Source: Arthrobacter sp. efr-133-R2A-120 (GTDB lineage Bacteria; Actinomycetota; Actinomycetes; Actinomycetales; Micrococcaceae). From it: a DNA stretch of 64,000 nt. The notes under the pieces were generated by a model, which was given only the letters and a program-made list of their open reading frames with translations, did no database searches and was not told the origin of the DNA. Positions 1 to 9,731 of this stretch are shown piece by piece (the stretch's first letter is position 1; each line of letters opens with the position of its first letter). The DNA is taken from positions 62,001 through 126,000 of the forward strand of contig NZ_JARVRF010000002.1 in assembly GCF_030209835.1 (NCBI RefSeq), given 5' to 3'. The translations under genes were made by a program, and so were the position numbers.

Positions 1-995
1 TCACCGTGGTCCTGTTGGAAATCGTGGAAGAGACCGGCGACCTCAGCACGGCCGCCGTCGACGTCGTCCAGTCCGCGCCGACACCCCCGAAAGCGGCCGA
101 CGCGGGAAAGGCCGCACCGAGCACGGACGAGCACAGCAGCGATGCGAAAGCCCCGGCCAAGGAATCCGGGGCCAACAGCCCCGCCGCCGGTCGGGTCACG
201 CCACCGGAAACAACGTCCGACGCCGGGCCTTCCGCCGCAGGAGTAAAGCCCACCGCCGCGGCGGAGCCTGGAGCGACAGGTCCCGCAAAGCCCGCCGGGA
301 CAACTGAGCCTCCGACGGCGACAGACCCACACTTGGGCGAACACCTGTCGGCGGAGATCCTCCGCGAAGAGCTTGCAAGCCGTCCGCACGAACTGGTCGG
401 TGCTGCCGCAACCGCGGCGGAAACGGGCTCGATCCCCACCGTCGCCGGACGCAGCGTTGCACGCCGGGCAGCCACCGTGCTGACCCACAAGGCTGAACAG
501 GACCGCCAGGATCCACAGCCGCTCGTCGCCCCGAAGCGGCGCTGGTTGACGCCGGCTATCGCCGCGGTCCTGGCCATTTTTGTGATCGCCGGACTGTGGC
601 TCGGGTATGCGTGGACGCAGACACGATACTACGTCGGTGAATTCAACCAGCACGTCGCGATTTTCAACGGCATCTCACAGAGCCTTGGCCCTTTCCAGCT
701 CTCGAAAGTGGAGGCCACGACGAACATCCGCATGGACTCTTTGCCTGAATTCACACAACAAGTCGTTCGCCAGACCGTACCGGCGCGGGATCTCGCCGAT
801 GCCCAGCAGATTGTGAAAAACCTGCAGGAGAAGGGCACCACCGGGCTGCCGGTCAATTGCCCTACAGGCACAGCAAAGCCGACGGCAAGTCCCACCCACG
901 CGGCAAGCCCCACGCCGGCAAGCCCAAGTCCTTCGAACCCTCCAACATCGTCACCCACGTCCACGCCTGTCCCTACGTGCGCGGTGTCCCCATGA
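1..995 (+). CDS. pstP: PP2C-family Ser/Thr phosphatase, C-terminal part (5' end outside window)
   Basis: The reading frame is open from the left edge, so this is only the C-terminal part. It begins with TVVLLEI, which fits the last strand of a PP2C phosphatase domain. A long Ala/Pro/Thr-rich linker of about 160 residues follows, then a membrane segment (PAIAAVLAIFVIAGLWLGYA), then a short outer domain with YYVGEFNQHVAIFNGI and a Pro/Ser/Thr tail. This is the layout of actinobacterial PstP, which reverses phosphorylation by PknA and PknB. The stop overlaps the next start (ATGA at 992), so it is coupled to rodA. The catalytic metal-binding residues lie outside the window; identity rests on the C-terminal layout and the operon. 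The linker looks long for the family. Confidence 0.85.
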   Translation, partial: TVVLLEIVEETGDLSTAAVDVVQSAPTPPKAADAGKAAPSTDEHSSDAKAPAKESGANSPAAGRVTPPETTSDAGPSAAGVKPTAAAEPGATGPAKPAGTTEPPTATDPHLGEHLSAEILREELASRPHELVGAAATAAETGSIPTVAGRSVARRAATVLTHKAEQDRQDPQPLVAPKRRWLTPAIAAVLAIFVIAGLWLGYAWTQTRYYVGEFNQHVAIFNGISQSLGPFQLSKVEATTNIRMDSLPEFTQQVVRQTVPARDLADAQQIVKNLQEKGTTGLPVNCPTGTAKPTASPTHAASPTPASPSPSNPPTSSPTSTPVPTCAVSP

Positions 996-2359
996 TTCTG
1001 GCCATAACCACACCCAAGCCGCGCCGCAATGTCGAGCTCGTCCTGCTGATCCTTGCCCTCGCTGTGGGAATCGGCGCCAGCGCCATGGTCGGGCTCAATA
1101 GCGCGGCCGCTTTCGACAGTGATTTCTGGTTCCAATCGAGTCTCTTGATCGTGGCCTCATTCGCTTTCCACATGATCCTCAGGTTCCGCGCAAAATATGC
1201 CGATCCGATCATGCTTCCGATCGTTGTTGCCCTCAACGGCTTGGGACTGGCCCTGATCCACCGCATGGACCAGCCAGGCGAGGACACAGGCAACAACCAG
1301 TTGCGCTGGACGCTCCTTGCCATGGCCGTGTCAATCGCTGTGGTCTGGTTCGTGAAGGACCACCGACTCCTCCGCCGCTTCACCTTTATCTCGCTCGCGG
1401 CCAGCGCAGTCCTCCTTGTATTGCCACTCGTTCCCGGCATCTCCGCCGGGGAAGTGCTGGGCGCCAGCGTCTGGATCCGGCTCGGCCCCATGACTTTCCA
1501 GCCAGGCGAAATCGCGAAGATCACCCTGGCTATATTCTTCGCAGGTTATCTTTCCTCCAACCGGGACCTCATCCTGCTTGCAGGCCGCAAAATCGGCCCC
1601 ATGCAATTGCCGCGCTTCAAGGATCTTGGCCCCATGATCACGGCTTGGCTCGTGAGTATCGGCATCCTCGTCTTCCAACGGGACCTCGGCACCTCCATCC
1701 TCTTCTTCGGCTTGTTCATCGTCATCATCTACGTGGCGACGAGCCGAATCAGCTGGGTGGTCATCGGCGTCGCGCTGATCCTCGGTGGCGGATTCCTGGC
1801 GTCCAGGTTCTTCTCGCACGTCGCGTTCCGCCTGGACAGCTGGTGGAACGCGTTCACCCCGGAAGTCTTCGACAGGTCCCCGGGCGGCAGCGGACAGATC
1901 GTCCAAGGCCTCTTCGGCATGGCCGATGGCGGACTTGTGGGCACGGGGCTCGGACAAGGCAGGCCGGATCTGGTGCCTTTTGCCAACAGCGACATGATCG
2001 TAGCCCTCATCGGTGAGGAGCTGGGACTGATTGGTCTCTTTGCCGTCGTGATGCTCTACATGCTGCTCTTCACCCGGGGGTTCCGCGCAGCTCTTGGCGC
2101 CCGGGACGCGTTCGGCAAGCTCTTGGCTTGCGGCTTGTCCTTTGCCATCGCGTTGCAGTGCTTCGTGGTGATCGGCGGCGTCACCCGGTTGATCCCGTTG
2201 ACGGGGCTCACTACTCCCTTCCTCGCAGCGGGCGGTTCCTCTTTGCTTGCCAACTGGATCATCGTGGGTTTGCTGCTGATGATTTCGAACACCGCGCGCG
2301 GCCCGGTGGACACTACGCCCGTTACCCATGCCCCCACCGAGGCGGTGCAGACCTCATGA
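992..2359 (+). CDS. rodA: FtsW/RodA/SpoVE-family peptidoglycan glycosyltransferase
   Basis: This 455-residue multi-pass membrane protein belongs to the SEDS family, which polymerises glycan strands from lipid II with a partner class B PBP. Family stretches are visible: GASVWIRLGPMTFQPGEIAK, RDLGTSILFFGLF, GLFGMADGGLVGTGLGQG, PFANSDMIVALIGEELG and TRLIPLTGLTTPFLAAGG. The ATG at 992 is chosen because it overlaps the phosphatase stop and gives a natural N-terminus (MILAITTPKPRRN); the frame is open further upstream only through phosphatase sequence. Its stop overlaps pbpA, the likely partner. A close paralogue lies at 14541. Confidence 0.93.
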   Translation: MILAITTPKPRRNVELVLLILALAVGIGASAMVGLNSAAAFDSDFWFQSSLLIVASFAFHMILRFRAKYADPIMLPIVVALNGLGLALIHRMDQPGEDTGNNQLRWTLLAMAVSIAVVWFVKDHRLLRRFTFISLAASAVLLVLPLVPGISAGEVLGASVWIRLGPMTFQPGEIAKITLAIFFAGYLSSNRDLILLAGRKIGPMQLPRFKDLGPMITAWLVSIGILVFQRDLGTSILFFGLFIVIIYVATSRISWVVIGVALILGGGFLASRFFSHVAFRLDSWWNAFTPEVFDRSPGGSGQIVQGLFGMADGGLVGTGLGQGRPDLVPFANSDMIVALIGEELGLIGLFAVVMLYMLLFTRGFRAALGARDAFGKLLACGLSFAIALQCFVVIGGVTRLIPLTGLTTPFLAAGGSSLLANWIIVGLLLMISNTARGPVDTTPVTHAPTEAVQTS

Positions 2360-3813
2360 ACCATTCCATACGCAATGCCTGGATGGCAGCCGTTGCCATG
2401 TTCGCCCTACTTTTTGGCGCAATCAGCTATGTCCAGGTCATCGGCGCGGGCGACCTCAATGACAATCCGTGGAACCAGCGCGCCGTCCTGGCGAACTACT
2501 GCAACGACCGGGGTGCGATCATCGTGGGCGGCAAGCCAATCGCCGAGTCCATTGCCGGGGACGAGACCTGCAAGTACCAGCGCAGTTATGCCCAGCCGGA
2601 GCTCTACGCAGGGATCACGGGCTACTTCTCCAGGACCTATGGGTCCACCGGGCTTGAGCAGCAGCTCCGGGATGAGCTGGCCGGAAGCTCAGACCAACTC
2701 TTCCTGGACCGTGTGAGCCAGATTTTCCTCGGCAGCCAGCCGAAGGGGGCTTCGGTGGAATTGACCCTCGATCCCGCGATCCAGAAGCTCGCCTACGACC
2801 TCATCCCTGATGGTCAGCGTGGCTCGATCGTCGTCACCAACCCTAAGACGGGCGCCATCATCGCCATGGTTTCCAAGCCGTCCTATGACCCCAACTTGAT
2901 CGCAACGCACGATCCCGCCAAGGAAAAGGCCAGTTACGACCAAATCAACCAAGTCCCCGGGATCGACCTCAACCAGTCGGTGAGCGGACCCACCGGTGAG
3001 CTGCTGGCCCCCGGTTCCGTGTTCAAGCTCGTCGACACCGCGGCTGCATTGAGCTCCGGAAAGTACAACAAGGACAGCGTTTTGCCGAACCCGAGCAGCC
3101 TGCCCTTGCCCGGTTCGAGCGCATCGCTGCCCAACTACGCCGGCGGGAACTGCTCAACCCGCAACACGGCCGATTTCGCTTTCGCCTTGGAGCAATCATG
3201 CAACACGCCCTTCGCCAGCATCGCCTTGGACCTGGGCCAGAAAGCCATCGCGGACCAGGCCGGAAAGTTCGGCTTCGGACAGGATTTTGGGGACCAGCTC
3301 AAGCTTCAGACCGGGATCAGTATCTTCCCCAAGAATCTGGACCAGGCAGCGCTCGCCCAGTCCGCCGTCGGCCAGCGTGATGTCAAGGCCACTCCGCTGC
3401 AGATCGCGATGATGACCGCCGCTATCGCCAATAATGGCGTCCAGATGAAGCCGAACCTCATCAAGACTGTGCGGGCACCTGACCTCCGTGTGATCAGCGA
3501 GCCCAAGCCCGAGGCGCTGCGCACTTCCACGACGCCTGATATCGCCAGCCAGATCACACAGTGGATGACCGACGTCGTATCCCAGGGAATTGCGAGCGGT
3601 GCCGCGGTACCGGGAGTCCAGGTGGCCGGCAAGACCGGTACGGCGCAACTCGGCGATTCAGGCTTGAACAACTCATGGTTTACCGGGTTTGCCCCGGCCA
3701 ACGACCCGCAGGTAGCCGTCACCATTGTCATGGAAGGTGTTGATGTGTCTACCGGCGCAAAGCTAACCAGTCCGAACGCGAAGAAGATTTTTGAGGCGGT
3801 GTTGAACAAGTGA
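2356..3813 (+). CDS. pbpA: Class B penicillin-binding protein (D,D-transpeptidase)
   Basis: The 485-residue protein has one N-terminal membrane anchor ([21 protein letters not shown]), a PBP-dimer domain and a C-terminal transpeptidase domain. The active-site serine motif is probably PGSVFKL, then SCN (EQSCNTPF), then the KTG motif in VAGKTGTAQ. It cross-links peptidoglycan outside the membrane, with RodA as the expected glycosyltransferase partner. ATG 2356 overlaps the rodA stop, and its own stop overlaps the GTG of the next kinase, so the genes are tightly coupled. This matches the PbpA type of the mycobacterial pstP-rodA-pbpA-pknA-pknB operon. Confidence 0.93.
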   Translation: MNHSIRNAWMAAVAMFALLFGAISYVQVIGAGDLNDNPWNQRAVLANYCNDRGAIIVGGKPIAESIAGDETCKYQRSYAQPELYAGITGYFSRTYGSTGLEQQLRDELAGSSDQLFLDRVSQIFLGSQPKGASVELTLDPAIQKLAYDLIPDGQRGSIVVTNPKTGAIIAMVSKPSYDPNLIATHDPAKEKASYDQINQVPGIDLNQSVSGPTGELLAPGSVFKLVDTAAALSSGKYNKDSVLPNPSSLPLPGSSASLPNYAGGNCSTRNTADFAFALEQSCNTPFASIALDLGQKAIADQAGKFGFGQDFGDQLKLQTGISIFPKNLDQAALAQSAVGQRDVKATPLQIAMMTAAIANNGVQMKPNLIKTVRAPDLRVISEPKPEALRTSTTPDIASQITQWMTDVVSQGIASGAAVPGVQVAGKTGTAQLGDSGLNNSWFTGFAPANDPQVAVTIVMEGVDVSTGAKLTSPNAKKIFEAVLNK

Positions 3814-5612
3814 GGCCTACGTCAGGAATCACCCTCGGCGGCAGGTTCCAGCTGACCAGTCGCATTGCAATTGGCGGCATGGGAGAGGTCTGGAGGGCAA
3901 AGGACCAGATCCTTGGCCGGATCGTCGCCATCAAGGTACTCAAAGAGGAATATACGGGTGATCCCGGGTTCCTCCAACGGTTCCGCGCCGAGGCCCGTCA
4001 CACCGCGTTGCTCAATCACGTGGGGATCGCCAACGTCTTCGACTATGGAGAGGAAGACGGCTCCGCCTACCTCGTCATGGAATTGGTGCCAGGTCAGCCG
4101 CTGAGCAGCATCCTGGAACATGAGCAGGTACTTTCGCCGGACCGCACCCTGTCCATCATTTCCCAGACCGCCCGGGCACTGGCTCCCGCGCATGCCCAGG
4201 GCCTGGTGCACCGGGACATCAAACCGGGAAACCTCCTGATCACGCCGGACTTCCGCGTCAAGGTCACCGACTTCGGTATCGCCCGCTTGGCAGACCAAGT
4301 TCCACTCACGCAGACCGGGCAGGTCATGGGTACTGCCCAATACCTGGCTCCTGAGCAAGCCACGGGGCAAACGGCCACGGGCGCCTCGGACATATATTCC
4401 CTCGGGGTTATCGGTTATGAGTGCCTCACGGGGCATCGTCCGTTCTCCGGTGAATCCCAGATCGCCATTGCGCTGGCCCAGGTCAACGACGCTCCGCCCC
4501 CGCTGCCTGAAAGCCTGCCCACTCCAGTACGCGCCCTGCTGATGTCCATGCTCGCCAAGGATCCGAAGAACCGTCCCGCGGATGCCATCAAGCTGGCCGA
4601 AGCCGCAGAAGCGATCCGCGCGGGCGATATTTCCACGGCGCACGCCGCCGTACCGGGAATGTTGCTCTTCGAGTCCGCCACGGGCCCCATCACTGCTCCT
4701 ACCGACATCGCCACCGCACCCACCGGGATCGTAGCCTCGCCGTACGGCAGGGAAGCGCGTTCGACGTCGACGTCGGCGCTCCCGGTGATCGGCGCCGCGG
4801 CAGCGGGAGCCGCAGCCGTAGGGGCTGCAGCCGAAGGCGGAAACGCTCTTGCCCGCGCCAATGCCTTGGCTGCCGAGCGCAGTTTGGATCAGGCCGACGC
4901 GCACAACCAGTACATCCATGAGGAAGAGGAGTACCAGGAGGAGCCGCCGCGGAAGAAACGCAGCCCGTGGACATGGCCGCTCATCGCACTCATCGTGCTC
5001 GTGCTGCTTGCCTTTGTGGGTGCGATCCTGACCCAGTCCGGGCTGTTCTCGCCGAGCAATCCAGCACCGGCCACTACAAGCGCGCCGGTCCAGAGTTCCA
5101 GCGCACCGCCAACCTCGGCAAGCCCGAGCCCCACGGAGACATCAGCCACTCCGACACCCACCACGACCACCGCCGAGGCCATCAACCTGATACCGGAGCA
5201 GTACAAGGGACAGCCGTACGACAAGGTGCGCTCGGACCTCAATGCACTCGGCCTCGTTGTCAGCGGTGTCCAGGTCTTTGATCCGTCCACGCCCGGCACC
5301 GTCATCGATATCAATCCTTCGGGTCCCGTGGCCAAGGGATCAACCATCACGGTCAGCTATTCCAAGGGACCGCAGATGGTTACTGTGCCGACCATCGGCC
5401 AGGGCGCCGCCGAATCACAGGTGCAGGCCGCCATCGAAGGCGCCGGCCTGCGCTGGGTCACTGGAGCCCCCGTTGATGGAGCGACCGGCCAAGCGCCGGG
5501 AACTTTCGTCAGTTCCGATCCCGCGGCCGGGCAGAAAGTACCTTCGGGGTCCGTCGTGACCTATCACCTGTCAAAGTCGGCCCCGTCTTCGTCTGCTACA
5601 CCCGGCAAATAG
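3810..5612 (+). CDS. pknA: Ser/Thr protein kinase with C-terminal PASTA domains (PknA position)
   Basis: 600 residues, starting at a GTG that overlaps the pbpA stop. Residues about 10-270 are a complete Hanks-type kinase: glycine loop [15 protein letters not shown] lysine, catalytic [15 protein letters not shown] and an activation loop ending [11 protein letters not shown] low-complexity Ala/Pro segment follows, then one membrane helix near residues 388-408, then two PASTA-like repeats (about 457-585) that would face the cell wall. By position it is PknA, but mycobacterial PknA lacks PASTA domains, so this one may itself sense muropeptides or lipid II. Symbol is given by synteny. Confidence 0.88.
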   Translation: MRPTSGITLGGRFQLTSRIAIGGMGEVWRAKDQILGRIVAIKVLKEEYTGDPGFLQRFRAEARHTALLNHVGIANVFDYGEEDGSAYLVMELVPGQPLSSILEHEQVLSPDRTLSIISQTARALAPAHAQGLVHRDIKPGNLLITPDFRVKVTDFGIARLADQVPLTQTGQVMGTAQYLAPEQATGQTATGASDIYSLGVIGYECLTGHRPFSGESQIAIALAQVNDAPPPLPESLPTPVRALLMSMLAKDPKNRPADAIKLAEAAEAIRAGDISTAHAAVPGMLLFESATGPITAPTDIATAPTGIVASPYGREARSTSTSALPVIGAAAAGAAAVGAAAEGGNALARANALAAERSLDQADAHNQYIHEEEEYQEEPPRKKRSPWTWPLIALIVLVLLAFVGAILTQSGLFSPSNPAPATTSAPVQSSSAPPTSASPSPTETSATPTPTTTTAEAINLIPEQYKGQPYDKVRSDLNALGLVVSGVQVFDPSTPGTVIDINPSGPVAKGSTITVSYSKGPQMVTVPTIGQGAAESQVQAAIEGAGLRWVTGAPVDGATGQAPGTFVSSDPAAGQKVPSGSVVTYHLSKSAPSSSATPGK

Positions 5613-5666
5613 GACACCATGCCAACCGGTCGCTCCACACCTGCCCACAGAGAGGACAGCACTCCC

Positions 5667-7589
5667 ATGACATCCCAGCGCGTCCTCAACGGGCGGTACG
5701 AACTCGGTGAATTGCTCGGCCGTGGCGGCATGGCCGATGTCTACAAGGGCACTGACACTGTGCTCGGACGAACCGTGGCAGTGAAGCTGCTCCGTGCCGA
5801 TCTCGCCCGCGATCCGCAGTTCCATGCCCGTTTCAAGCGCGAGGCTCAGGCTGTGGCGGCCCTGAACCACTCCTCGATCGTAGCTATCTACGACACCGGC
5901 GAGTACACCGTGTCCGGCGGCCCGGGCGAGGACGTTCGGGTCCCTTACATCGTCATGGAATACGTGTCCGGCCGGACTCTCCGCGATCTGATCCGCGCCA
6001 AGGAACTGGACATCGATCAAGCCATCGAGTTCATCCTTGGCGTCCTGGCCGCGCTGGAGTACAGCCACAAGGCCGGGATCGTCCATCGCGATATCAAGCC
6101 GGCCAACGTCATGGTGACCGGGGAGTCAAACGACGTGAAGGTCATGGATTTCGGAATCGCCCGGGCGATGGCGGATTCCGCGGCAACCATGACCCAGACG
6201 CAGGCCGTGGTTGGCACTGCCCAGTACCTTTCACCCGAGCAGGCCCTCGGCGAGACTGTGGATGCCCGCAGCGATCTGTACTCTGCGGCGTGCTTACTGT
6301 TTGAAATGCTCACATCACGCCCTCCGTTCACGGGCGACAGTCCTGTCTCGGTGGCCTACCAGCACGTCCGCGAGGTCCCGGAGCCCGCCAGCACGTTCAA
6401 TCCGGCCGTTTCGGAGGCACTGGACAGCGTCCTCGCCAAGGGCCTGCAGAAGAATCGCGCCGACCGTTTCCAGGATGCGGCTGCCTTCCGCCGCGCCTTG
6501 CGTGCGGCCAAGAACGGCGTGGCAGTCCCGGCCTTTGCCGCCGGAACTCCCACAGACGTCCAGGACGTCGTGCCGTCGACGCAGCAGATTCCCGAGGGTG
6601 GCTTGGCGCGCGGCCTGACAGGTGCCGAGTTCCTGGACAGCACCCTGACCGGGGGGTCGGGCAATGGCCATGACGCCGGCGACCAGGACACGATGCTGGC
6701 CCTGCAGGCCGGTGAACCGGAACCTGAACCGGACAACGACGGCGCCATGCCGCTTGGTTTCGCCCCTGAACGCGAGCGGACCGCCCGGCAGAAGTCCCGC
6801 CGTCGTGCGTGGACCGCGGTGGTGGTTATTTTAGTGCTGCTGGTCTTGGCCGGCGGTGGATTCTGGGTGTACAGCACGGTGAACCAGAAGCCGGCTCCGC
6901 CGGCGTTGATCGCGGTACCGGCGGTCGCCGGCATGAGCGAGGCCACGGCGTTGCAGACGCTGTACGGCGCCAATCTCAGCCCCGAGTCGCACCATGTCCC
7001 GGATGACAAGGTCCCGAAGGGGACGGTGATCAGCACCGACCCCGGCGTGGGGTCCCAAGTGGCGCCGAAATCGCAAGTCCTGCTGAACGTTTCAGATGGG
7101 CCAGTCTCGGTGACTGTCCCGGCAGGCTTGAACGGACTCACCGAAGCCGCGGCCCGCGACCTCCTGCGTCAGGCTGGCCTCGTGGGCGGGTCAAGTACCT
7201 TGGCCAATAGTGCCACGGTTCCCGCAGGCTCCGTCATCAGCACCAAGCCGGCTTCCGGGGCTGTAGTAGGCGTGGGCAGCACCGTTGACTTGGTGGTGTC
7301 CACAGGCAAGGTATCCGTGCCTCAACTCGTTGGTTTGAGTGTGGCCGATGCCGAAGCGCTCCTCAAAGCGAACGGCCTGGCCATGGCGGTCACCGAACAG
7401 GAGAATTCGCAGGTAGCTCCCGGAAAGGTGACGAGCCAGGGCGATGCTTTCAATTCCCTTGTGGAGCAGGGCAAGACCATCAGCGTGATTGTCGCTAAGG
7501 CTCCCGCCCCGTCCCCGAGTCCCACTCCGACGCCCACGCCGTCTCCTAGCGACACCCACGGCGGAGGCTTCGGCGGATTAGGCGGCTAG
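5667..7589 (+). CDS. pknB: Ser/Thr protein kinase PknB with three PASTA domains
   Basis: 640 residues. ATG 5667 is chosen because AGAGGA lies ten bases upstream and the protein then begins MTSQRVLNGRYELGELLGRG; an in-frame ATG at 5619 would add an unconserved leader. Kinase motifs: LLGRGGMADVYKG, VAVKLL, HRDIKPANVM, MDFGIARAM, GTAQYLSPEQ. A membrane helix (WTAVVVILVLLVLAGGGFWV) is followed by three PASTA repeats beginning near IAVPAVAG, VTVPAGLN and VSVPQLVG, then a Pro/Ser tail and a Gly-rich end. It controls cell-wall growth and division together with the upstream phosphatase. The gene ends tail-to-tail with trpG. Confidence 0.95.
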   Translation: MTSQRVLNGRYELGELLGRGGMADVYKGTDTVLGRTVAVKLLRADLARDPQFHARFKREAQAVAALNHSSIVAIYDTGEYTVSGGPGEDVRVPYIVMEYVSGRTLRDLIRAKELDIDQAIEFILGVLAALEYSHKAGIVHRDIKPANVMVTGESNDVKVMDFGIARAMADSAATMTQTQAVVGTAQYLSPEQALGETVDARSDLYSAACLLFEMLTSRPPFTGDSPVSVAYQHVREVPEPASTFNPAVSEALDSVLAKGLQKNRADRFQDAAAFRRALRAAKNGVAVPAFAAGTPTDVQDVVPSTQQIPEGGLARGLTGAEFLDSTLTGGSGNGHDAGDQDTMLALQAGEPEPEPDNDGAMPLGFAPERERTARQKSRRRAWTAVVVILVLLVLAGGGFWVYSTVNQKPAPPALIAVPAVAGMSEATALQTLYGANLSPESHHVPDDKVPKGTVISTDPGVGSQVAPKSQVLLNVSDGPVSVTVPAGLNGLTEAAARDLLRQAGLVGGSSTLANSATVPAGSVISTKPASGAVVGVGSTVDLVVSTGKVSVPQLVGLSVADAEALLKANGLAMAVTEQENSQVAPGKVTSQGDAFNSLVEQGKTISVIVAKAPAPSPSPTPTPTPSPSDTHGGGFGGLGG

Positions 7590-8227
7590 CGCTGGATCAA
7601 GGGGCTAAGGGTGGCCGCACGGGCGGCCGCCCCGGACATCCCCAGTGATTCAAGCCAGTTCCCGAGCATGAGGTAGCCACCTTCGGTGAGTACCGATTCC
7701 GGGTGGAACTGCACTCCGCACAGCGGCGCCGAACGGTGCTGCAGGCCCATGACAACCCCGCTGGCGGTTTCGGCGGTGATTTCCAGTACGTCGGGAATGC
7801 TTTCCCGGACGGCCGCCAGGGAGTGGTAGCGGGTGGCCGTCACCGGCGAGGGCAGCCCGGCGAAAACGCTCTTGCCTTCATGCTGCACAGGTGATGTCTT
7901 GCCGTGCATCAGCTCCGGGGCATGCGTGACGGTTCCGCCGTAGGCCTCGGCCAGCGCCTGGTGCCCCAGGCAGACCCCGAACATCGGCTTGTTGTTGTCT
8001 CCGCACCACTTGATCAGCTCAATGCAGACACCGGCTTCGGCAGGGGTGCCGGGACCGGGAGAGATCAGCACGCCGTCGCGCGCGTCCGCCAGCTCGATCG
8101 CTTCGGCGAGAGTGACGTCGTCGTTCCGGACCACTGTGGTTTCCGCACCGAGTTCCTGCAGGTAACCGACCAAGGTGTAGACGAAGCTGTCGTAGTTATC
8201 CACGACGAGGATTTTTGTTGTGCTCAT
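7586..8227 (-). CDS. trpG: Anthranilate/aminodeoxychorismate synthase glutamine amidotransferase subunit
   Basis: 213 residues of class I glutamine amidotransferase. It supplies ammonia from glutamine to a chorismate-using partner, for tryptophan or folate synthesis. The triad is visible: Cys86 in GVCLGHQ, His175 and Glu177 in FHPES, plus the N-terminal VDNYDSFVY and the oxyanion motif SPGPGTP. Start at 8227 (MSTTKILVV) is chosen because it overlaps the stop of the upstream small membrane protein. No component I gene is in the window, so trpG versus pabA cannot be decided. Its place beside pknB is the usual actinobacterial arrangement. It overlaps the pknB 3' end by four bases. Confidence 0.93.
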   Translation of the reverse strand: MSTTKILVVDNYDSFVYTLVGYLQELGAETTVVRNDDVTLAEAIELADARDGVLISPGPGTPAEAGVCIELIKWCGDNNKPMFGVCLGHQALAEAYGGTVTHAPELMHGKTSPVQHEGKSVFAGLPSPVTATRYHSLAAVRESIPDVLEITAETASGVVMGLQHRSAPLCGVQFHPESVLTEGGYLMLGNWLESLGMSGAAARAATLSPLIQR

Positions 8228-8394
8228 GGCTGCTGTGCTGAACCAATCGTTGAGTCGGTGAGGGTAGTGAACTGTGACATCCAGGGGAAGAGGAACTGGA
8301 CCATCAGGGCAAGCGCGCATGCGACGAGGGCCGCTGATGTCAGGATACGCACCCACAGGGGTCCCGGGAGGTGGCGGAAGATCCATCCGTACAT
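8224..8394 (-). CDS. Small single-pass membrane protein (56 residues), unknown function
   Basis: A short ORF runs from ATG 8394 to a TGA that overlaps the trpG start (ATGA). The translation begins MYGWIFRHLPGPLWVRIL, continues with a hydrophobic helix (SAALVACALALMVQFLFPW) and ends in a polar tail. It fills the gap between the sortase stop (8398) and trpG with almost no spare bases, so it is very probably translated as part of the operon. I do not recognise a named family. The basic N-terminus before the helix suggests N-inside topology. It may accompany the sortase or kinases in the membrane; that is inference from position only. Confidence 0.75.
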   Translation of the reverse strand: MYGWIFRHLPGPLWVRILTSAALVACALALMVQFLFPWMSQFTTLTDSTIGSAQQP

Positions 8395-8397
8395 GGC

Positions 8398-9258
8398 TTA
8401 GCCCTTTCCGGCCGTCTGGGCGACTTGCTTGGCGATCTCCTGTGGTGGCCCGGCGGATGCCGGTTGCCAGCTTTCCAGCAAGGAGTACGCGATGATGCGT
8501 TCTTGCGCACCAAAGCGCGGATTGCAGCTGGTCATGGTCAGGTAGCTTTCGGTGGGCGTCGCACCGGGCTGTGTGGGGACCGGAAGAAGGACGTCGGTTC
8601 GCGAGGGCAGCACGATCTGGTTGTTGCGGAAAACGTACGTGTAGTAACCGTCTTTGGTCTGCACGTAGATTTTGTCGCCCGGAACCAGGAGGTGGATGTT
8701 GTCCAGTACAGCGCCATGCGTCTGACGATGTCCGGCGACGGCAAAATTGCCCGGGGCTCCGGGCATGCTGGTGGTCCCGTAGTGGCCCAGGCCCAGCGTG
8801 TCCAGGATGTCGGAACCGGTTCCCTCGATGATGGGCCGCGAATAATCCGGGCCGAATCGCGGAATGTACATGATGCCGATCATGCCGCCGTGCTCGGGAG
8901 CCTGGGCAACCACGGGCTTGCCGTAGTTGGGCGGTCCAGCAGGGTTGGCAGGGGCAACAGGTGCCACAGGTCCCGCAAAACTCTTCGCGAATCCCTGGAC
9001 GGCCTGGCTTTGCTTCGCGTCAGCTTCGACGTTGGTCCACCACAGCTCCCACGCCACAAAGAGCAACAGGATAAGTCCCGCGGTGAGGAGGAGTTCGCCT
9101 ACGATCTGCACGACCTTACGCACAATGTCGCCCGTGCTTGGCCGGCCCTTGCGCCTCGCCGGGCGCGGCCTGTGCCCCCCGGGGCGGGGACCCTCCGAGC
9201 CGGTTCCCGTGCCGTCGTCCGGCATGGCAGCGGCTTGCTGCGTCTGCTGCTGCGCCAC
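8398..9258 (-). CDS. Class E sortase
   Basis: 286 residues. The GTG at 9258 is preceded by AAGAGGAG with five bases spacing. A basic, Pro/Arg-rich cytoplasmic N-terminus leads to a membrane helix at about residues 54-72 (GELLLTAGLILLLFVAW). The sortase domain follows, with catalytic His177 in AGHRQTHG, Cys245 in YLTMTSCNPRF and Arg near 248-254. Class E sortases attach secreted proteins to peptidoglycan in high-GC actinobacteria. No obvious substrate gene lies beside it. It is transcribed away from crgA and probably with the small membrane protein and trpG. Confidence 0.92.
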   Translation of the reverse strand: MAQQQTQQAAAMPDDGTGTGSEGPRPGGHRPRPARRKGRPSTGDIVRKVVQIVGELLLTAGLILLLFVAWELWWTNVEADAKQSQAVQGFAKSFAGPVAPVAPANPAGPPNYGKPVVAQAPEHGGMIGIMYIPRFGPDYSRPIIEGTGSDILDTLGLGHYGTTSMPGAPGNFAVAGHRQTHGAVLDNIHLLVPGDKIYVQTKDGYYTYVFRNNQIVLPSRTDVLLPVPTQPGATPTESYLTMTSCNPRFGAQERIIAYSLLESWQPASAGPPQEIAKQVAQTAGKG

Positions 9259-9437
9259 TGGATCTCCTCTTAACAGGCGCGGATGCCCGACGACGAGCAG
9301 TCTCCGAAATCCGGCTAGACTTGACTGCTAGTACGAACCCCGGAATTGCCGCGTGCGCGTTGACCGCTGGAATTTTCCTTCCTGCAGGATATCAAGCTAG
9401 CGCGTGGCCTTTTCATTCAGCCGGCCAAGGAGGATCC

Positions 9438-9689
9438 GTGCCCGAGTCCAAGCCCCGCAAGAGGGCCGCCCGCCCCACCGAGGCGGCCACCACGCAGCAG
9501 TACAAGCCGAACCCCGTCTGGTACAAGCCCGTCATGTTCGGTCTCATGATCATCGGCTTGCTGTGGATCATCACGTTCTACATCACCAGCGGCCAACTTC
9601 CCGTAGCCGCATGGGCGTCCTGGAACATCGTCGCAGGGTTCGGCATCGCGATCGTCGGCTTCCTGATGACCACGCGCTGGCGCTCCTAA
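9438..9689 (+). CDS. crgA: Cell division protein CrgA
   Basis: 83 residues, GTG start with AAGGAGG five bases upstream. A basic N-terminus (PESKPRKRAARPTEA) precedes two membrane helices (VMFGLMIIGLLWIITFYI and IVAGFGIAIVGFLMTTRW) with a short loop containing the SGQLPV stretch typical of CrgA. CrgA links septal PBPs and FtsZ-dependent division in actinobacteria. It is divergent from the sortase; the 180 bases between them hold the promoters. The track-length ORF begins upstream at an unconserved ATG, which I reject in favour of the strong ribosome site. Confidence 0.93.
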   Translation: MPESKPRKRAARPTEAATTQQYKPNPVWYKPVMFGLMIIGLLWIITFYITSGQLPVAAWASWNIVAGFGIAIVGFLMTTRWRS

Positions 9690-9731
9690 GAGACGACCTC
9701 ACATTTCGGCCGCCTGCAGCGTCTACAAGAC

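Noticed and set aside
1331..2329. 332-codon minus-strand ORF opposite rodA
   Set aside because: Low-complexity translation rich in charged residues, with no ribosome site, opposite a conserved membrane protein gene.
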